Of a DNA stretch of 64,000 nucleotides, positions 36,861-46,577 are shown piece by piece. The stretch is from Deltaproteobacteria bacterium Ga0077539. GTDB lineage: Bacteria > Myxococcota_A > Polyangia > Polyangiales > Ga0077539. Position 1 is the stretch's first letter. Each line of letters begins with the position of its first letter. The stretch lies in contig LNEO01000119.1 of the NCBI GenBank assembly GCA_001465015.1, positions 29,765 to 93,764 on the forward strand, written 5' to 3'. Below the pieces are notes generated by a model, which did no database searches, had not been told where the DNA came from, and saw only the letters and a program-made list of their open reading frames with translations. Made by a program: the position numbers and the translations under genes.

Positions 36861-37085
36861 TCATCGCAACGCGAGGGCAGCGGCAAGAGACCCGAACGTG
36901 ACTGGAACACCTATTTTCAAGTAGTCCCAGAAGCCGATCTGCTCCTTGCTCTGCTCGATCACGATCACGTTCGCGACGCTGCCGAGCACCGCGAGATCGC
37001 CGGCGATCGTCGACGCGAGCGCCGTCGTGGCCCACGCCCGGTCCGCATCGCTAAACCCTCGGATCCACGGCTCGAGACCCGGCGA
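36861..37085 (-). pseudogene. Remnant of an anion permease (ArsB/NhaD or SLC13 type)
   Basis: Within a stretch that has no intact gene, one minus-strand frame reads STIAGDLAVLGSVANVIVIE, a short gap, then GFWDYLKIGVPVT and a terminal hydrophobic helix before TGA at 36861-36863. This matches the last ~60 residues of the anion-transporter superfamily, where the corresponding region is S-T-x-A-G-N-L-T-x-x-G-S-x-A-N. No start or upstream part is present: the frame meets the TGA of the next gene at 37086-37088. Asn of AGNL is Asp here. This is the decayed tail of a deleted gene. Confidence 0.72.
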
Positions 37086-37928
37086 TCAGCGCTTGCTGTC
37101 GTCGAGGTCCTCTGCGAGGTACGCGAGGATCACTTCGTCCAGCGACTTTTCACTCATGAGCCCATCCCCAAAGATGCTCGACGGAGCGGTCGCCCCCTCG
37201 TCACGCGGCTTGAAGCTCCCGAGGATCTCTGGCGCGCGCACGGCCTGGTAGTGTCCGCTCGCGCCCGCGGGGCGCGGCGGCGGTCGCTGCGACGGCGGCC
37301 GCGAGGTCGCGCCGGGCGGAGGAGCGACCGACGGTCGTGACGGCGACGCGGGGGCAGCAGACGGTGACCGCACCGGAGCGTCCATCGCGGTGACGCCCGG
37401 CGGCATCGGCGGCTTGAGCGCCGGAATGGCCACGGACGACGTGCGCTTGGGCGCGTCGACCACAGCAGCTACCGCGCTGGCAGCAGGCGCCGCGGTCGCC
37501 GTCGCAGCGGGAGCGCTCGTCGGCTTGGGCTCGGAGAGCGTCGGGCTCGACACTTTTCGCGCGGGCTCGGAGCCAGAGACCTGCGCAGACGAGAGAAGGT
37601 CGCCCGAGACCGCAGGCGCGTTTGCCTCTTTGGAGTCCGCGACTCCAGCCTCGAACAAGTGATCGAACTGACCGTCGCGCAACGCGATGAACATCGCTTT
37701 GTGCTGGTCCTGCATGATCTTCTTGACCTGAACGGCCATGTCCGGGGCCGTCACGATGTCCGCGTAGCTGGTCTTGTTGCTCTTGAGGATGCGCCCGCCG
37801 TCCGCGAACAGGTGCGTGATCACGTGCGGGTGTGACACGCCCGAGTCCTCGGTCTGGATATGAAACACACGTCCCTTGTGGCGGACGTTGGTGTTGTATC
37901 CGAGCAGGGGCGACGGACCCTTGGTCAT
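37086..37928 (-). CDS. Conserved myxobacterial protein with Pro-rich linker
   Basis: A 280-residue protein in three parts. The N-terminal ~95 residues (LLGYNTNVRHKGRVFHIQTE ... THLFADGGRIL) form a compact domain I recall as common in myxobacteria with no known function. A 150-residue Ala/Pro/Ser linker follows (about 105-240). The C-terminal peptide SEKSLDEVILAYLAEDL (about 258-275) also looks conserved. The two ends may bind partners with the linker as tether. There is no signal peptide. It ends next to the permease remnant. Confidence 0.8.
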   Translation of the reverse strand: MTKGPSPLLGYNTNVRHKGRVFHIQTEDSGVSHPHVITHLFADGGRILKSNKTSYADIVTAPDMAVQVKKIMQDQHKAMFIALRDGQFDHLFEAGVADSKEANAPAVSGDLLSSAQVSGSEPARKVSSPTLSEPKPTSAPAATATAAPAASAVAAVVDAPKRTSSVAIPALKPPMPPGVTAMDAPVRSPSAAPASPSRPSVAPPPGATSRPPSQRPPPRPAGASGHYQAVRAPEILGSFKPRDEGATAPSSIFGDGLMSEKSLDEVILAYLAEDLDDSKR

Positions 37929-38115
37929 TCTCCGTCTAACCTACCACGACTCGACGGCCCCCCGACACACGATCGACAACCCCAAACCAGCCGTCGAGCA
38001 CGCCGGACAACACCGATGGGGCGAGCGCAACGAAGCGATCGAACTCCGCTCGGGACCTACCGCTCTCGAGCGAGACCACCAACACGACCATCGCCGTCGC
38101 GCTCGCCGTGGCTGC

Positions 38116-38334
38116 TCAGGCCGTCAGCCGCAACACGACCCACGCGAGCGCGCACCCGAAGGACACGATCGCGGCGAAACGTTCGCCCCTGCCCCAGGCC
38201 TGGATCGCGGGCGCGAGCGGCACGAACCAAGCCCATTTCTTGGTCGAGCGACGGGCGAGTCGCACGTGCTCGACGGCGAGCAGCGCGAGCACGAAGCTCG
38301 AAAGAATCCAGCGAACGAGAGGGGCGAGAGGCAC
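38116..38334 (-). CDS. Small membrane protein downstream of cstA
   Basis: A 72-residue protein with two hydrophobic segments (about 5-22 and 52-70) and a basic turn between them (RLARRSTKKW). It starts 10 nt after the cstA stop and is probably co-transcribed. cstA is often followed by the small ybdD gene, but this product is longer in membrane segments and does not show the YbdD cysteine pattern, so I do not call it that. It might be a partner subunit. Confidence 0.6.
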   Translation of the reverse strand: MPLAPLVRWILSSFVLALLAVEHVRLARRSTKKWAWFVPLAPAIQAWGRGERFAAIVSFGCALAWVVLRLTA

Positions 38335-38344
38335 AGCGGGACGC

Positions 38345-40414
<2,070 letters not shown>

Positions 40415-40510
40415 GGGGGCTTGTGAACGCCGATGGTCCACTCCCCCGCGCGTCGCGTAAACCCGAGACCTCGTGCGGCTCGCAAATCCCCCGTTCCACC
40501 GCGAAAACGC

Positions 40511-40756
40511 TCAGCGTCCGGGCTTCGACGAACGGTCGCCTCCGCGTTCGACTTGCGCTCGAAGCGCCGTTTGCAGCGCAGCGCGCTCGCTTCGCTGCGC
40601 CAACCTCCACAGCGCGAGCGCGACGGTCACCGCCGGCCAGAGCACGAAGAAGAGCAGCGCGTTGGCGTCTCGATAGGTCACCCCGAGGCCGTTCGCGACG
40701 CGGATCATGAAGTCCACGCACATCGCGTACAGCGCGAAGGATGCTCGCTCGATCAC
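40511..40756 (-). CDS. Small membrane protein, second of coupled pair
   Basis: An 81-residue protein with one strong membrane helix (ALLFFVLWPAVTVALALW, about 30-47) and a charged C-terminus. Its GTG start overlaps the previous stop by 4 nt (GTGA), so translation is coupled. The middle, with Y-R-D/R-A-N-x-L-L-F-F-V-x-W-P-A-V, is paralogous to the preceding gene. Function unknown. Confidence 0.6.
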   Translation of the reverse strand: MIERASFALYAMCVDFMIRVANGLGVTYRDANALLFFVLWPAVTVALALWRLAQRSERAALQTALRAQVERGGDRSSKPGR

Positions 40757-41190
40757 GGCTCGCGCCCCGTCGCGCCGACGAGCCTCGCCCGCAGCGCGCG
40801 CAGCCGTTCGCGCTCGCGCCAGACGCTGACCCACAGGCCGTACATCACCGCAGGCCAGACGACGCAAAACACGAGGAGGTTGGCGATGCCGTACCCCCGC
40901 GCTCGGTCTCGCGAAAAGAGCCGTCCGAGCGCGTACAACCCGTCGATCGTCTTGCCGAACAGGTAGCGATCACTGGACAACACCGCAGGGAGCGTCGTTC
41001 GATGCGAGCAGCCCCGATTGTGGCACGCCCATGTGCACCGATCGGCTCTCGCAGCCTCGCGCGGAATAGTTGTTCTGGCGAGCGGAACGGACGGTGGCCA
41101 CGCGTTGACCGCGAGCAGAAGCGCCCAGGGCACAACCAGCGGCGCGATCCAGGTCCACACCCACAAGGCCCACGGACGAAGACGTCGCAT
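40753..41190 (-). CDS. Membrane protein, first of coupled pair
   Basis: A 145-residue protein with a membrane helix at the N-terminus (LWVWTWIAPLVVPWALLLAV), a short outside loop that includes two Cys (TWACHNRGC), and a second helix in the C-terminal third (IANLLVFCVVWPAVMYGLWV). The last ~75 residues resemble the following small protein. ATGs at 41202 and 41190 are both possible starts. Function unknown; it is divergent from the 41265 gene. Confidence 0.6.
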   Translation of the reverse strand: MRRLRPWALWVWTWIAPLVVPWALLLAVNAWPPSVPLARTTIPREAARADRCTWACHNRGCSHRTTLPAVLSSDRYLFGKTIDGLYALGRLFSRDRARGYGIANLLVFCVVWPAVMYGLWVSVWRERERLRALRARLVGATGREP

Positions 41191-41264
41191 CGCTCGAAGC
41201 ATGCAACCACACGGCGCCCATTTTCTTCCGCGCGGATCGCCGGAACAGAGGGACAATCGCGATC

Positions 41265-41942
41265 GTGCGACGAGTACATACGTTAGCCGCCGCGCTCGTC
41301 ACCGCGGCGTTGCCCGCAGTGGGATGGAGTCAACCGCGACTCGACCCGGCGCCGAGACCGCCCGTCACCGCGCCGCCGGTCAACGAACCGTCGGAGCCGA
41401 TCGCGATCCTGGACGGTGTCGTAGCGGCGGTCGCGGCGACGGTAGTGACCGTTCCGGCCTCGATCGGAATGGCGCGGGCGATGACCCTCGCCTCGCCCGA
41501 TTTTCTCGGCGGAGCCATCCCGGCCCTTCTTTTCCTGGGTTTTGCGCCGCCGTTCGCAGCGCACGGGCTCGGGGTCGTCGCGATGAACCTGCACGAGCCG
41601 CGGCGCTACAACCTGTGGCCTTCGATCTTCGCCACCGTTCCGCTGCACCTCGGCGCGGTGGTCTTGGGGTCGGTTCTGGGCGTCAATCTCCGCGATCCCG
41701 CGACGCTGTTGCCGTTCGTCATCGCCGAGGCGATCGTTCTTCCCGCCGTGTCGATCACGCTGTCGTGGGTCTCGCGCAGGCCGCGCGCCCGCCCGCCCGC
41801 TGCCAGAGCGAGGAGCCGACCCGCGCTCGACGTCGCCGCGGTGAGAGCGCCGCTCGTTCGCGCGGCGATCGAGCTCCGCAGCGTCGAAGCGACTCCCGCT
41901 CTGCCAGGGATCGTCGCGCCGCTGTTCGCAGGGAGGTTTTGA
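41265..41942 (+). CDS. Membrane protein with signal peptide
   Basis: A 225-residue protein with a signal peptide (cleavage near VGWSQ), a Pro-rich stretch, and four hydrophobic segments (about 48-66, 80-103, 122-143, 150-166) followed by an Arg/Ala-rich tail. GTG start. It ends 4 nt before the hydrolase gene, so the three genes 41265-43427 form a likely operon. Family not recognised. Confidence 0.65.
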   Translation: MRRVHTLAAALVTAALPAVGWSQPRLDPAPRPPVTAPPVNEPSEPIAILDGVVAAVAATVVTVPASIGMARAMTLASPDFLGGAIPALLFLGFAPPFAAHGLGVVAMNLHEPRRYNLWPSIFATVPLHLGAVVLGSVLGVNLRDPATLLPFVIAEAIVLPAVSITLSWVSRRPRARPPAARARSRPALDVAAVRAPLVRAAIELRSVEATPALPGIVAPLFAGRF

Positions 41943-41946
41943 GTCC

Positions 41947-43101
41947 ATGAGCCTTCGCACAAAGATCACGCTCGCGGCGATCGTCGCGATGATTCCGACC
42001 ACAGCCTCGGCGCAGAGCGCTTGTCCCGCTGGAGTCACGTACCCCGACGCGACCTGGCCGTCGCGGGCGCAAGAGGTCGCGACGCAACGAGCCGCAGAGA
42101 TCGCGGCGCTCGAGCAGTTCGCCTTCACGCTCACCGGCGAGGACGAGGAGCGACGCGGCGTTCGAACGGACAGCGTCGTGATCGTTCATCGCGGCGCGAT
42201 CATCTACGAGCGCTACGCGCGAAGCTGGACCGCCGAGCAGCCTCACTACGCGTGGAGCGTGACCAAGAGCGTGATGAACGTGCTCGCGGGCATCGCCGTC
42301 GCGCGCGGATACCTCACGATCGACGACTCGATCTGTCGATGGATGCCGTTTTTGCCCATGGATCGCTGCGCGATTCGCGTTCGAAACGCGCTCGAGTTCT
42401 CGACCGGCTTGGATTGGCGCGAGACCTACGAAAACGCGTCCAACCAGGAGTCGTCAGTGCTCGCGATGCTCTACGGCGAGGGTCGCTCCGACGCCGCGAG
42501 GTTCGTGGCGACGCATCCGTTTCGAGACGCACCGGGGACGACGTACATGTACTCGTCGGGAGACAGCAACATCTTGTCCCGCGCGGTCGAGCGCGCGTAC
42601 GCCGCGGGCGGCGAGGACGCTGACTATCCCTGGCGCCGTCTGTTCGAGCCGCTCGGCATCACGAGCGCGACGCTCGAACGCGACGCCACTGGAACGATCA
42701 TCGGCTCGTCGTGGTGGTACGCGACCCCGAAGGACATGGCGCGCTTCGGCTATTTTCTCCTGCGCGACGGATGTTGGCGCGACGGCAGAATCCTGCCCGA
42801 GCGTTGGGTGTCCGACTCGACCGCGGTCAACCCCGCGATTCGAATGCGACGACTCGACGCGGACGCCGACGACGTGCAGGGCCGGCAGTTCTGGCTCAAC
42901 AAGCCGATCCCCGAGCAAAACGTCACCACGCCGTGGATGGGAGTCCCTGAAGACGCCTTCGCCGCGCGCGGGCACTGGGGCCAGTCGATCACCGTGATTC
43001 CATCGCGAGACCTCGTGATCGTGCGCACGGCGGACGATCGTCAGACAGGGGCGTTCAACTTCGCGCGCTTCGTCTCGCTGGCGATGGAGGTGGCGCGATG
43101 A
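41947..43101 (+). CDS. Exported serine hydrolase of the class C beta-lactamase family
   Basis: A 384-residue beta-lactamase/DD-peptidase-fold protein with a signal peptide (ASAQSA). The SxxK motif is SVTKS (Ser104, Lys107), the second motif is in YMYSSGDSN, and the third is GHWGQS replacing KTG. These are the marks of an active-serine esterase or peptidase, more often an esterase than a true beta-lactamase. The protein probably works in the periplasm. The stop overlaps the next ATG by 4 nt. Confidence 0.9.
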   Translation: MSLRTKITLAAIVAMIPTTASAQSACPAGVTYPDATWPSRAQEVATQRAAEIAALEQFAFTLTGEDEERRGVRTDSVVIVHRGAIIYERYARSWTAEQPHYAWSVTKSVMNVLAGIAVARGYLTIDDSICRWMPFLPMDRCAIRVRNALEFSTGLDWRETYENASNQESSVLAMLYGEGRSDAARFVATHPFRDAPGTTYMYSSGDSNILSRAVERAYAAGGEDADYPWRRLFEPLGITSATLERDATGTIIGSSWWYATPKDMARFGYFLLRDGCWRDGRILPERWVSDSTAVNPAIRMRRLDADADDVQGRQFWLNKPIPEQNVTTPWMGVPEDAFAARGHWGQSITVIPSRDLVIVRTADDRQTGAFNFARFVSLAMEVAR

Positions 43102-43427
43102 GCACCCCCAGCAGCCTCCGTCGCACGATCGCGTCCGCCACGCTCGTCGCCGTCGGCGCGCTGGCGAGCTGCGAGGGTGACCCGCGGCCGTACGGCAATC
43201 ACGACCTCGCGCTTCTCACTTCGTACGCAGCCAAAGAGATGTGCTCGTGCGTCTTCGTCATGAAGAAGGACGAGCCGTTTTGCCTGCGATTTACCAGAGC
43301 AAACCCGAACATCCGCACGGTGCGCGTCAACTACGAGGGGCGCTTCGTCGACGCGTTCGCCGCCCTCGCGTGGGGGGCGCGGGCACGATTCATCTCCCAG
43401 CGCGAAGGCTGCAGGCTCGAGCAGTGA
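43098..43427 (+). CDS. Small lipoprotein coupled to the serine hydrolase
   Basis: A 109-residue lipoprotein. The signal has lipobox LASC with Cys25, and the mature part contains Cys residues in MCSCVF and PFCLRF plus one near the end (EGCRL), suggesting disulfides or metal binding. The ATG overlaps the stop of the hydrolase gene (ATGA), so the two proteins are made together and could interact. It meets the convergent 43428 gene with no gap. Unknown family. Confidence 0.75.
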   Translation: MSTPSSLRRTIASATLVAVGALASCEGDPRPYGNHDLALLTSYAAKEMCSCVFVMKKDEPFCLRFTRANPNIRTVRVNYEGRFVDAFAALAWGARARFISQREGCRLEQ

Positions 43428-44750
43428 TCAGTCGTCGACGGCCGACGCGACCGGCGCTGCGAGGACCGTCGTGTTCTCGTCGTCGACGGCGGGACGATTG
43501 ACGACCGTGCTCTCGTCTTGCGCGCCGTCCTCGAGTCGCTCGACGGACGAGCCGCTCGCGCCGCCGCGGTCGAGCGCAGGCATCGTCGCCGTTCGCTCTG
43601 CGAGCGCGCCGTGCGTGATGAACTGGTGCCAGGCGTCCGTCGCTCCACCGAGCGACGCCTGCACCTCGGACTCGAGGGACGACAGCGATGGCAGCGTCGG
43701 GTCGATCGTCTGCAACGCGCTGACGCAACCGAGCGCCGCCACCGAGCGTCCCGAGCGGACAAACGCGATGCCGAGCAGCGGGAGCACAGCCCTGGCCTCG
43801 GCGCCGAGCGCGAGCGCGCGACGCAGCGGGCCGATCGCTTCTGCGTGCCGCCGCTCGTCGATCATCGCCGACGCCAGCGAGAGGAACAAACCCGGCGCGG
43901 CCTCGCCGTCGAGCGCGTACTGGAGCGAGAGGCGTAGAACCTCCATCCGCTCATCGACTCGGCGCAAGCGACCGAAGGCGTCCGCGAGCGTTCCGAGCGC
44001 GCGAGCGAGGCGGGCGCGAGTACCCTGATCGAGCGCTTGTCCTTCGGCCGTGCGATGAAACACCGTCAACGGCGCGAGCCATGACACCAGCCGCGCGACC
44101 GCCTCTTCGGGGCGGCCCTCGTCGAGGGCCACGCGAGCCAGCTCCGCCTGCGAGAGCTCGATCGCGACCTGGCCACGGCCGGCGTCCGACTGAAGCACCT
44201 CGACGACGCGCTGCCGCAGAAACCTTCGCAGCTGTTTGAGCGCGACGACCTCTTCGATTCCGTCGTGCGCGACGACGACCCGCGCCTCACCGTCGGGCGC
44301 GATGCGAAGCTCGTTGAGGCTCAGACCGAAGAGCGGCGCGAGCAGCACGGACCGAACTCCGAGGTACGCGCGCAGCGCGGCTGGATCGCTCGAAGCGTCG
44401 ACGGTGGACGCGGGCGCCTCGGCGTCGCCGACGAGCGCCGCGAGGACCGAGGTGCGAAGCGCAGCGACTGGCCCGCCGAGCGGATCGCCGGTGGGTTCGC
44501 GCAAAGCGTCCTCGGGCCGCTCGATCGGCGACGACTCTCGCCACCATCGAAGCTCGACGACCGAGCCGACGAGACGATCGCTTTGGACCGAGGCGATGCG
44601 AAAGCCCGCCGCGAGCGAGAGCGCGACGAGCCCGTCGCCGAGCCGAGCCGCGAGCTTCTCGAGCGGGCTGAATCCTGCGACGACGCGCTCGTACCATCCG
44701 TCGGCTCGGGCCGCGCTCAGGTCGATTCGACGCTCGTCACTGGAGGTCAC
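43428..44750 (-). CDS. TPR-like repeat protein
   Basis: A 440-residue soluble protein. Residues 20-200 form an alpha/beta region with IAPDGEARVVVAHDGIEEVV. Residues 205-370 are helical repeats of TPR type (AELARVALDEGRPEEAVARLV; AEAIGPLRRALALG). The C-terminal 70 residues are acidic, with TVVNRPAVDDENTTV, a pattern resembling phospho-threonine sites of FHA ligands. No catalytic motif is seen. It starts 3 nt after the epimerase gene, likely the same transcript. Confidence 0.75.
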   Translation of the reverse strand: MTSSDERRIDLSAARADGWYERVVAGFSPLEKLAARLGDGLVALSLAAGFRIASVQSDRLVGSVVELRWWRESSPIERPEDALREPTGDPLGGPVAALRTSVLAALVGDAEAPASTVDASSDPAALRAYLGVRSVLLAPLFGLSLNELRIAPDGEARVVVAHDGIEEVVALKQLRRFLRQRVVEVLQSDAGRGQVAIELSQAELARVALDEGRPEEAVARLVSWLAPLTVFHRTAEGQALDQGTRARLARALGTLADAFGRLRRVDERMEVLRLSLQYALDGEAAPGLFLSLASAMIDERRHAEAIGPLRRALALGAEARAVLPLLGIAFVRSGRSVAALGCVSALQTIDPTLPSLSSLESEVQASLGGATDAWHQFITHGALAERTATMPALDRGGASGSSVERLEDGAQDESTVVNRPAVDDENTTVLAAPVASAVDD

Positions 44751-44753
44751 GCC

Positions 44754-45722
44754 TCAGGTCCCCTCGCGCGCGAGCTTCTCTCGGTACCAGGCGATCGTGC
44801 GCAACAGGCCGTCTTCGAGGTCGACCTGCGCGCGAAAGCCAAGCAGCTCCTGAGCCTTGCGCGTGTCGGGGATGCGCAGCTCGACGTCGGCGAAGTTCCA
44901 CGGGACGAACTCGATCGGCGAGCGCGACTCGGCGAGGCGGACGATGAGGCGAGCGAGCTGGTAGATCGTCACCGACGAGCGCGCGTTGCCGATGTTGAAA
45001 GCCTGTCCGATCGCCTCTTCGCGCTCGAGGCAGAGCAAGATCGAGTCGACGATGTCGTCGATGTAGCACCACGCGCGGATCTGATCGCCGTCGTTGTGGA
45101 TCTTGATCGTCTCGTTCTTGATCGCGCGCGTGACGAACGCGTGGATCGCGCCCTCGCCGACCTGCCCCGGACCATAGATGTTGAAGGGCCGAATGCTGAC
45201 CGTCGGGAGGCCGAACTGCTTGTGATAGTTGTGGGCGAGGTGCTCGGTGGCGATCTTCGCGACGGCGTACGTCCAGCGGGCTTCGCCGACGGCGCCGAGC
45301 TTGGTGGGCTCGCCCTCGCTGACGCGATAGGCGTGCGTGCCGAAGACCTCGGAGGTGCTGAAATCGACGAACCGCTTGCATCCGCCCAGCCGCTGCGCCG
45401 CGCGAAGGGCGTTCGTGGTGCCCTCCATCGCGATCTCCATCGTGAGCACGGGGTTCTTGAGCACCGTGTCGACGCCGGCGATCGACGCCAGGTGAACGAC
45501 GGTGTCGCAGCCCTTCATCGCCGCGGCCATCGCCTCGTAGTCACGCACATCGCCTTGAATGAGCTTAACGTTGGGGTGCTTGTCGAGACCCGCGGCGCCG
45601 AGCGCGTTGCGCCGGAGCAAGTCGTAGACAACGCACTCGTTCGAGTCCGCCAGGCGGCGAACGAGCGCCGTGCCAATGAACCCTGCACCACCAGTGAGAA
45701 AGACCTTTTGACCTGAGACCAT
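44754..45722 (-). CDS. NAD-dependent sugar epimerase/dehydratase
   Basis: A 322-residue short-chain dehydrogenase of the extended type. GGAGFIG (N-terminus) binds NAD, DFSTSEVFG carries the catalytic Ser/Thr, and YAVAK the catalytic Tyr and Lys. RPFNIYGPGQ and the C-terminal IPDTRKAQELLGF fit nucleotide-sugar epimerases or 4,6-dehydratases. The ATG at 45722 starts the Rossmann fold directly. No glycosyltransferase gene is near, so the sugar is unknown. It is divergent from pspA. Confidence 0.88.
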   Translation of the reverse strand: MVSGQKVFLTGGAGFIGTALVRRLADSNECVVYDLLRRNALGAAGLDKHPNVKLIQGDVRDYEAMAAAMKGCDTVVHLASIAGVDTVLKNPVLTMEIAMEGTTNALRAAQRLGGCKRFVDFSTSEVFGTHAYRVSEGEPTKLGAVGEARWTYAVAKIATEHLAHNYHKQFGLPTVSIRPFNIYGPGQVGEGAIHAFVTRAIKNETIKIHNDGDQIRAWCYIDDIVDSILLCLEREEAIGQAFNIGNARSSVTIYQLARLIVRLAESRSPIEFVPWNFADVELRIPDTRKAQELLGFRAQVDLEDGLLRTIAWYREKLAREGT

Positions 45723-45833
45723 CGTAGGGCGCGCGATGATGGCACAGTCTTTCGCCGCGCGATACACAGAGCGAATCGGTCCGACAAAGTCCCGGCGCGC
45801 TCTGCCGTCGAGCCGTGCTACACTCCCTTTTCA

Positions 45834-45851
45834 GCGCGCGAGGAAGCGCGC
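45834..45851 (+). promoter_or_regulatory. Hairpin in the pspA leader
   Basis: GCGCGC, six bases (GAGGAA), and GCGCGC form a stem-loop 30-47 nt before the pspA ATG. It may be part of the leader or an operator; the sequence shows only the dyad. Confidence 0.3.
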
Positions 45852-45880
45852 GAAATACGCCTCTGGAGGTTGTCGCTCAT

Positions 45881-46561
45881 ATGGGGATCCTCGACCGCTT
45901 CGCTCGTTCGCTCAAAGCCAACGTCAACAACCTGATCGACAAGGCCGAAGACCCCGCCAAGGTCATCGCTCAGACGATCGACGATATGCAGGATGAGCTG
46001 AAAAAAGCCCGACAAGAGCACGTTCAGGCGCTCGCCTCGGTCAAGCAGCTCGAGCGCAAGGTCGCCGAGCACGTCAAAGAGTCCGAGGACTGGGAGCGCA
46101 AAGCCATGCTCGCGCTCGAGCACGGCGACGAAGAGCTCGCCCGCGAGGCCCTTCGCCGCAAGAAGAAGTCCGAGGCCGACGCGGTCGAGAGCGACCGGCT
46201 TCGAGGCCAGCAGTCCGCATACTCCGACGACATCAAGTCGTCGATCGACGCGATGGAGAAGAAGGTCGAGGAGCTGAAGGCCAGGCGGTCATCGCTCGCC
46301 GCCGCGGTGGCGCGCTCGCGCACTCCCGGGACCGACCCGCTCTCTGACGGTCAATCGGGCCCGGCGTCTCCTGCGCTCGCTCGCCTCAAGGAGATGCAGG
46401 ACAAGATCGAGAACCTCGAAGCCGAGGCCGAAGCGCACAATCTCCTGGACGATCCGAAGAAAGTCGACCTCGAAGAGCGTTTCAAGAAGCTCGAGAAGGG
46501 CGACAAGAAAGACCAACTCGACGATGAGATCGCTGCACTCAAGGCGAGGCTGAAGAAGTAA
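45881..46561 (+). CDS. pspA: Phage shock protein A / IM30
   Basis: A 226-residue PspA/Vipp1-family membrane-repair protein. The N-terminus MGILDRFARSLKANVNNLID is the membrane-binding helix of the family; DPAKVIAQTIDDM follows. The rest is coiled coil (about 25-220), with a Gly/Pro/Ser break near 150-160. ATG at 45881 with GGAGG 10 nt upstream. No pspF, pspB or pspC is seen, so the protein is likely controlled and partnered differently from E. coli. Confidence 0.93.
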   Translation: MGILDRFARSLKANVNNLIDKAEDPAKVIAQTIDDMQDELKKARQEHVQALASVKQLERKVAEHVKESEDWERKAMLALEHGDEELAREALRRKKKSEADAVESDRLRGQQSAYSDDIKSSIDAMEKKVEELKARRSSLAAAVARSRTPGTDPLSDGQSGPASPALARLKEMQDKIENLEAEAEAHNLLDDPKKVDLEERFKKLEKGDKKDQLDDEIAALKARLKK

Positions 46562-46577
46562 GCTCGTCCCTCGACGC

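Noticed and set aside
36861..37928. The TGA between the 37086 gene and the in-frame permease tail as a selenocysteine codon, given selB in the window
   Set aside because: The two parts belong to unrelated families and the tail is only a fragment; a SECIS just after the TGA was not seen.
45740..45756. Sigma-54-like TGGCAC ... TTCGC before pspA
   Set aside because: Spacing between GG and GC is one base too long, and no pspF-like activator gene is nearby.
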